From Deltaproteobacteria bacterium (GTDB lineage Bacteria > Bdellovibrionota_B > Oligoflexia > Oligoflexales > CAIYRB01), in contig VGTI01000005.1 in NCBI GenBank assembly GCA_016874735.1, forward strand, positions 95,564 through 159,563: a DNA stretch of 64,000 nt, written 5' to 3'. The stretch's first letter is position 1, and the number at the start of each line of letters is the position of its first letter. Positions 60,746-64,000 of the stretch are shown one piece after another. The notes beneath the pieces are model-generated. The model worked only from the letters and a program-made list of their open reading frames with translations, ran no database searches and had not been told where the DNA came from. The position numbers and the translations under genes were made by a program.

Positions 60746-62335
60746 TTATGGCGTCAGCTCAGCATAAGCTGGCAGCGTGAGAAATTCAGCAAACTCGGGA
60801 TCAAGCACTAAACCATCGAGAATCTCGGCAGCACGCACATAGGCAGATGCACCTAGTTTATCTAGTTCAGCATCTCTCAGTTTACGAAACAATTCCTTGT
60901 TGAGGTGCCGTCCGTCATCTAGCATACAGCTCTGATGGACCCATTGCCATAGTTGAGCGCGCGCAATTTCTGCCGTCGCCGCATCTTCCATAAGATTATG
61001 CAGCGCGACTGCGCCATTTCCGCGCAGCCACTGGTCGATATATTGCAAAGCAACGTTGATATTCCCTGCAACGCCCGCCAGCGTGACTTTACCTCCCGGA
61101 ACATGCAGCGTCGTCAAGTCAGAGGCATTGACCTGTACCTCTGATCGCAGCTTCTCACGTTGATGCGGCTTCGCCCCCAGCACTGCGTCGAAAGCATTGG
61201 TCGCCACCTCAACCAAATCGGGATGCGCAATCCATGTGCCGTCAAATCCGGCATGAGCCTCGCGATCCTTGTCTTCCTTAACCTTAGCCATAGCCACCCG
61301 GTTGACCTCTGGATCTTTGCGACTAGGGATAAATGCGGCCATCCCACCCATAGCATGGGCGCCGCGTTTATGACATGTCTGCACAAGGAGATCGCAGTAT
61401 GCGCGCATGAAGGGCACCGTCATCGTCACTTGGGCTCGATCTGGGAGATGACGTGACTGATCGTGACTAAACTTTTTAATAATACTAAAAATGTAATCCC
61501 AACGGCCGGCATTGAGACCTGTGATGTGGTCCTTGAGCTCAAAGAGAATCTCGTCCATCTCAAATGCAGCGGGCAGGGTCTCGATGAGCACGGTAACTTT
61601 GATCGTGCCGCGAGGAATACCGAGATAATCTTGTGCAAAATTGAAGACCTGATTCCACAGCCTCGCCTCGAGATGACTTTCCATCTTGGGCAGGTAAAAA
61701 TACGGACCACTACCGCGCGCTAATTGCTCCCTTGCGTTATGGAAAAAAGCCAGACCGAAGTCGACCAGCGCCCCAGACATCGGCGTGCCGTCGACAGTCA
61801 GGTGCTTCTCCGGCAAATGCCAACCGCGGGGTCGCAGGAGCAAGGTGGCAATTTTGTCATTCAGTTTGTAGTCTTTGCCGGCTTCATTTGTGAAAACGAG
61901 CTGCCGCCGCACTGCCGCCTGCACATTGATCTGCCCCTGCATCGCATTAGTCCAAGTGGGCGACAACGAGTCTTCAAAGTCGCACATGAATGCTCGGGAG
62001 CCAGAATTGAGGGCGTTGATCATCATTTTGGCCTCGGCGGGCCCGGTGATCTCGACACGGCGGTCGAGTAGATCATTAGGAGTGGGCGCCACCGTCCAAT
62101 CCGCTTTACGTATGTGCTCGGTCTCAGGTAGAAAGCCAAAGCTCCTACCTTGACTTATCTGATGCTGCCGCTGCCGTCTGCGCTCAAGTAGGGCAAGACG
62201 TTGATAATTGAACTCTTGATGCAGGGCATAGAGAAATTTGCGCGCTTCGGGCGTCAGCACCTGCCGCTCAAATTGTGGATGATGAGGGGCCTCGATAGCC
62301 ACATCAGCAACATAGGGGTGATTTTTTGCACTCAT
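60746..62335 (-). CDS. aceB: Malate synthase A
   Basis: 529 residues, the usual size of malate synthase A. Recognised segments are [40 protein letters not shown], and GRWDYIFS near the catalytic site. It condenses glyoxylate with acetyl-CoA to give malate. I chose ATG 62335, preceded by GGGAGG; a longer frame adds seven residues. Located between acs and aceA on the same strand. Confidence 0.97.
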   Translation of the reverse strand: MSAKNHPYVADVAIEAPHHPQFERQVLTPEARKFLYALHQEFNYQRLALLERRRQRQHQISQGRSFGFLPETEHIRKADWTVAPTPNDLLDRRVEITGPAEAKMMINALNSGSRAFMCDFEDSLSPTWTNAMQGQINVQAAVRRQLVFTNEAGKDYKLNDKIATLLLRPRGWHLPEKHLTVDGTPMSGALVDFGLAFFHNAREQLARGSGPYFYLPKMESHLEARLWNQVFNFAQDYLGIPRGTIKVTVLIETLPAAFEMDEILFELKDHITGLNAGRWDYIFSIIKKFSHDQSRHLPDRAQVTMTVPFMRAYCDLLVQTCHKRGAHAMGGMAAFIPSRKDPEVNRVAMAKVKEDKDREAHAGFDGTWIAHPDLVEVATNAFDAVLGAKPHQREKLRSEVQVNASDLTTLHVPGGKVTLAGVAGNINVALQYIDQWLRGNGAVALHNLMEDAATAEIARAQLWQWVHQSCMLDDGRHLNKELFRKLRDAELDKLGASAYVRAAEILDGLVLDPEFAEFLTLPAYAELTP

Positions 62336-62368
62336 AGGTCCTCCCAGCATCTTCAATTGTGGTCTGAA

Positions 62369-64000
62369 CTAAACTTCGTCCGTCTCCCTGAGCTTAGCTA
62401 GCACGCTATAATCCTCGAGCGTGGTGGTATCGCCACTACTCTCACGTCCCGCGGCTATATCGCGCAAGAGCCGCCGCATGATTTTACCTGATCTGGTCTT
62501 GGGCAGAGCCTCGGCAAAGTGGATCGACTCTGGGCGCGCTAGGGCTCCGATCTGCTTGACCACATGCTCGGATAGCTCTGCCTTCAATGTCGCTGAGGGC
62601 TTGAATTTGGCCTCTAACGTGACAAAAGCGTGAACAGCCTCACCTTTGAGATCATGAGGAGCCCCAACCACAGCAGCCTCTGCTACGGCGTGATGGCTAA
62701 CCAGCGCACTTTCGATCTCCATCGTGCTCAGCCTATGACCCGATACGTTGAGAACGTCATCGATGCGTCCCATGATCCAGTAATAGCCGTTGCTATCCCG
62801 ACGCGCTCCGTCCCCAGTGAAATAGTAGCCTGGTATCTGACTCCAGTATTGTTTTTTAAACCGCTCGTCATCACCCCAGATGGTCCGCAGCATGCCAGGC
62901 CATGGTTTCTTGATTACTAAGAACCCACCCTGATCATCCGGCACAGACTTACCGTGCATATCAACCACATCAGGCACGATGCCAAAGAACGGGCGCGTTG
63001 CCGAACCAGGGACCGTCGATACCGCTCCAGGTAACGGCGCGATCATGATGCCGCCGGTTTCTGTCTGCCACCACGTGTCTACAACGGGGCAGCGCCCCCC
63101 ACCGATGACATCGCGGTACCACATCCACGCTTCTGGATTGATCGGCTCTCCAACGGTACCGAGCAAACGCAAGGACCTGAGATCATACTGTCGCGGTATG
63201 TGCGACCCTTGACGCGCAAAAGCTCTGATCGCCGTCGGTGCCGTATAGAGGATGCTCACCTTGTGCCGTTCGACAATCTGCCAAAAACGCCCCCAATCGG
63301 GATGATTAGGCGCTCCCTCGTACATCACAGTCGTGGCACCATTGGCCAAAGGTCCGTAAACAACGTAGGAATGACCGGTGACCCACCCTAAATCGGCGGT
63401 GCACCAGTAAGTGTCCTCATCTTTGAGGTCGAAAATCCACTTACTCGTAAGAGTTGTATGCAGCAGGTAACCAGCGGTCGTGTGCATGATGCCCTTGGGC
63501 TTGCCCGTGCTACCGCTCGTATAGAGGAGAAACAGGGGATGCTCAGCATCGACTGCCACTGGTTCGCAGTGCGGCGCGGCTTTGGCCAAGACCTCGTGCC
63601 ACCAGTAATCACGCCCGGTGGTCATCGGTACCACGTCACCGGTGCGGCGTAGCACAAGTACCTTCTCGACAGACGGAGATTTAAGTAGTGCTTGATCGAC
63701 ATTTTGTTTAAGCGGGACGACGGCACCGCGGCGGTAACCCCCGTCTGCCGTGATCACGAGTTTAGCCTGTGCATCATTGTTACGATCAGCGATTGCTTCG
63801 GCGCTAAAGCCGCCGAACACCACATTATGCGTAGCTCCGATGCGCGCACAGGCGAGCATAGCGATCGCTAACTCAGGAACGAGCGGCATGTAGATCGTGA
63901 CGCGGTCGCAGGGTTTGATACCGAGATCCTTGAGCGCACTGGCACAGCGACTGACTTCACGATGGAGATCATTGTAGGTGAGCGTGCGCGTCTCGCCGGA
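62369..64000 (-). CDS. acs: Acetyl-CoA synthetase, N-terminus outside window
   Basis: At least 543 codons, open to the right edge of the window (the in-frame codons continue through 64000), so the N-terminus lies beyond it. Motifs are [30 protein letters not shown] and the C-terminal [11 protein letters not shown], whose Lys is the known acetylation target. It makes acetyl-CoA from acetate with ATP. 33 bases separate it from aceB, consistent with one operon for acetate assimilation. Confidence 0.96.
   Translation of the reverse strand, partial: SGETRTLTYNDLHREVSRCASALKDLGIKPCDRVTIYMPLVPELAIAMLACARIGATHNVVFGGFSAEAIADRNNDAQAKLVITADGGYRRGAVVPLKQNVDQALLKSPSVEKVLVLRRTGDVVPMTTGRDYWWHEVLAKAAPHCEPVAVDAEHPLFLLYTSGSTGKPKGIMHTTAGYLLHTTLTSKWIFDLKDEDTYWCTADLGWVTGHSYVVYGPLANGATTVMYEGAPNHPDWGRFWQIVERHKVSILYTAPTAIRAFARQGSHIPRQYDLRSLRLLGTVGEPINPEAWMWYRDVIGGGRCPVVDTWWQTETGGIMIAPLPGAVSTVPGSATRPFFGIVPDVVDMHGKSVPDDQGGFLVIKKPWPGMLRTIWGDDERFKKQYWSQIPGYYFTGDGARRDSNGYYWIMGRIDDVLNVSGHRLSTMEIESALVSHHAVAEAAVVGAPHDLKGEAVHAFVTLEAKFKPSATLKAELSEHVVKQIGALARPESIHFAEALPKTRSGKIMRRLLRDIAAGRESSGDTTTLEDYSVLAKLRETDEV

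Overview
The window looks like a chromosomal segment of a Gram-negative, flagellated, aerobic heterotroph, most likely in the Oligoflexia/Bdellovibrionota (old Deltaproteobacteria). I infer this from gene content, not from any search. The pointers are a TIGR02147/DUF4423 regulator paired with a lipoprotein, CarD, fused isobutyryl-CoA mutase, many signal-peptide and lipobox proteins, outer-membrane barrels, and a CFI-box C-terminus. Genes are dense, GC is moderate, and GTG or TTG starts behind good Shine-Dalgarno (SD) sites are common. I see no phage, IS element, CRISPR array or rRNA. There is one tRNA (Asn).

Region 1 (1-14.6 kb): a minus-strand set of an MFS exporter, a secreted protein and a truncated inositol-monophosphatase gene. 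Then a PBP1A-like protein whose transpeptidase motifs are lost, a barrel protein, fused isobutyryl-CoA mutase (icmF), a three-gene redox operon (FAD oxidoreductase, SDR, epimerase), a CPXCG mini-protein, a 3-dehydroquinate synthase-like enzyme and a response regulator. Region 2 (14.6-24 kb): tRNA-Asn, a barrel protein, a periplasmic rhodanese, and a leucine-degradation operon (exonuclease, liuB, AtuA-like, liuC, liuD, unknown winged-helix-like protein). With icmF this gives much of branched-chain acyl-CoA metabolism.

Region 3 (24-35.7 kb): a queuosine-precursor transporter, a CFI-box protein, an MBL-fold hydrolase, a STAS-like/zinc-ribbon protein, rpsP-rimM-trmD plus an antiporter, flagellin with tandem repeats in its leader, a RibD-C reductase, CarD, rpsO and pnp. 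Region 4 (35.7-59.4 kb) is the accessory and most interesting part. It holds a three-domain carboxylic acid reductase, a TIGR02147 regulator with its lipoprotein, and a six-gene operon (ABC ATPase, two FtsX-type permeases, two LolA-like carriers, a periplasmic START protein). It continues with tandem small secreted cysteine proteins and a trypsin-like lipoprotein, a 1583-residue six-repeat lipoprotein with EF-hand-like loops, an outer-membrane barrel, and an RND/MMPL protein lacking the usual proton-relay Asp residues. Region 5 (59.4-64 kb): an acs-aceB-aceA operon for acetate assimilation through the glyoxylate shunt; acs runs off the window.

The best candidate for an undescribed system is the envelope block at 41-59 kb: a duplicated permease/LolA-like carrier operon with a START protein, near an outer-membrane barrel and an RND protein, and flanking a cluster of secreted cysteine proteins and a very large repeat lipoprotein.
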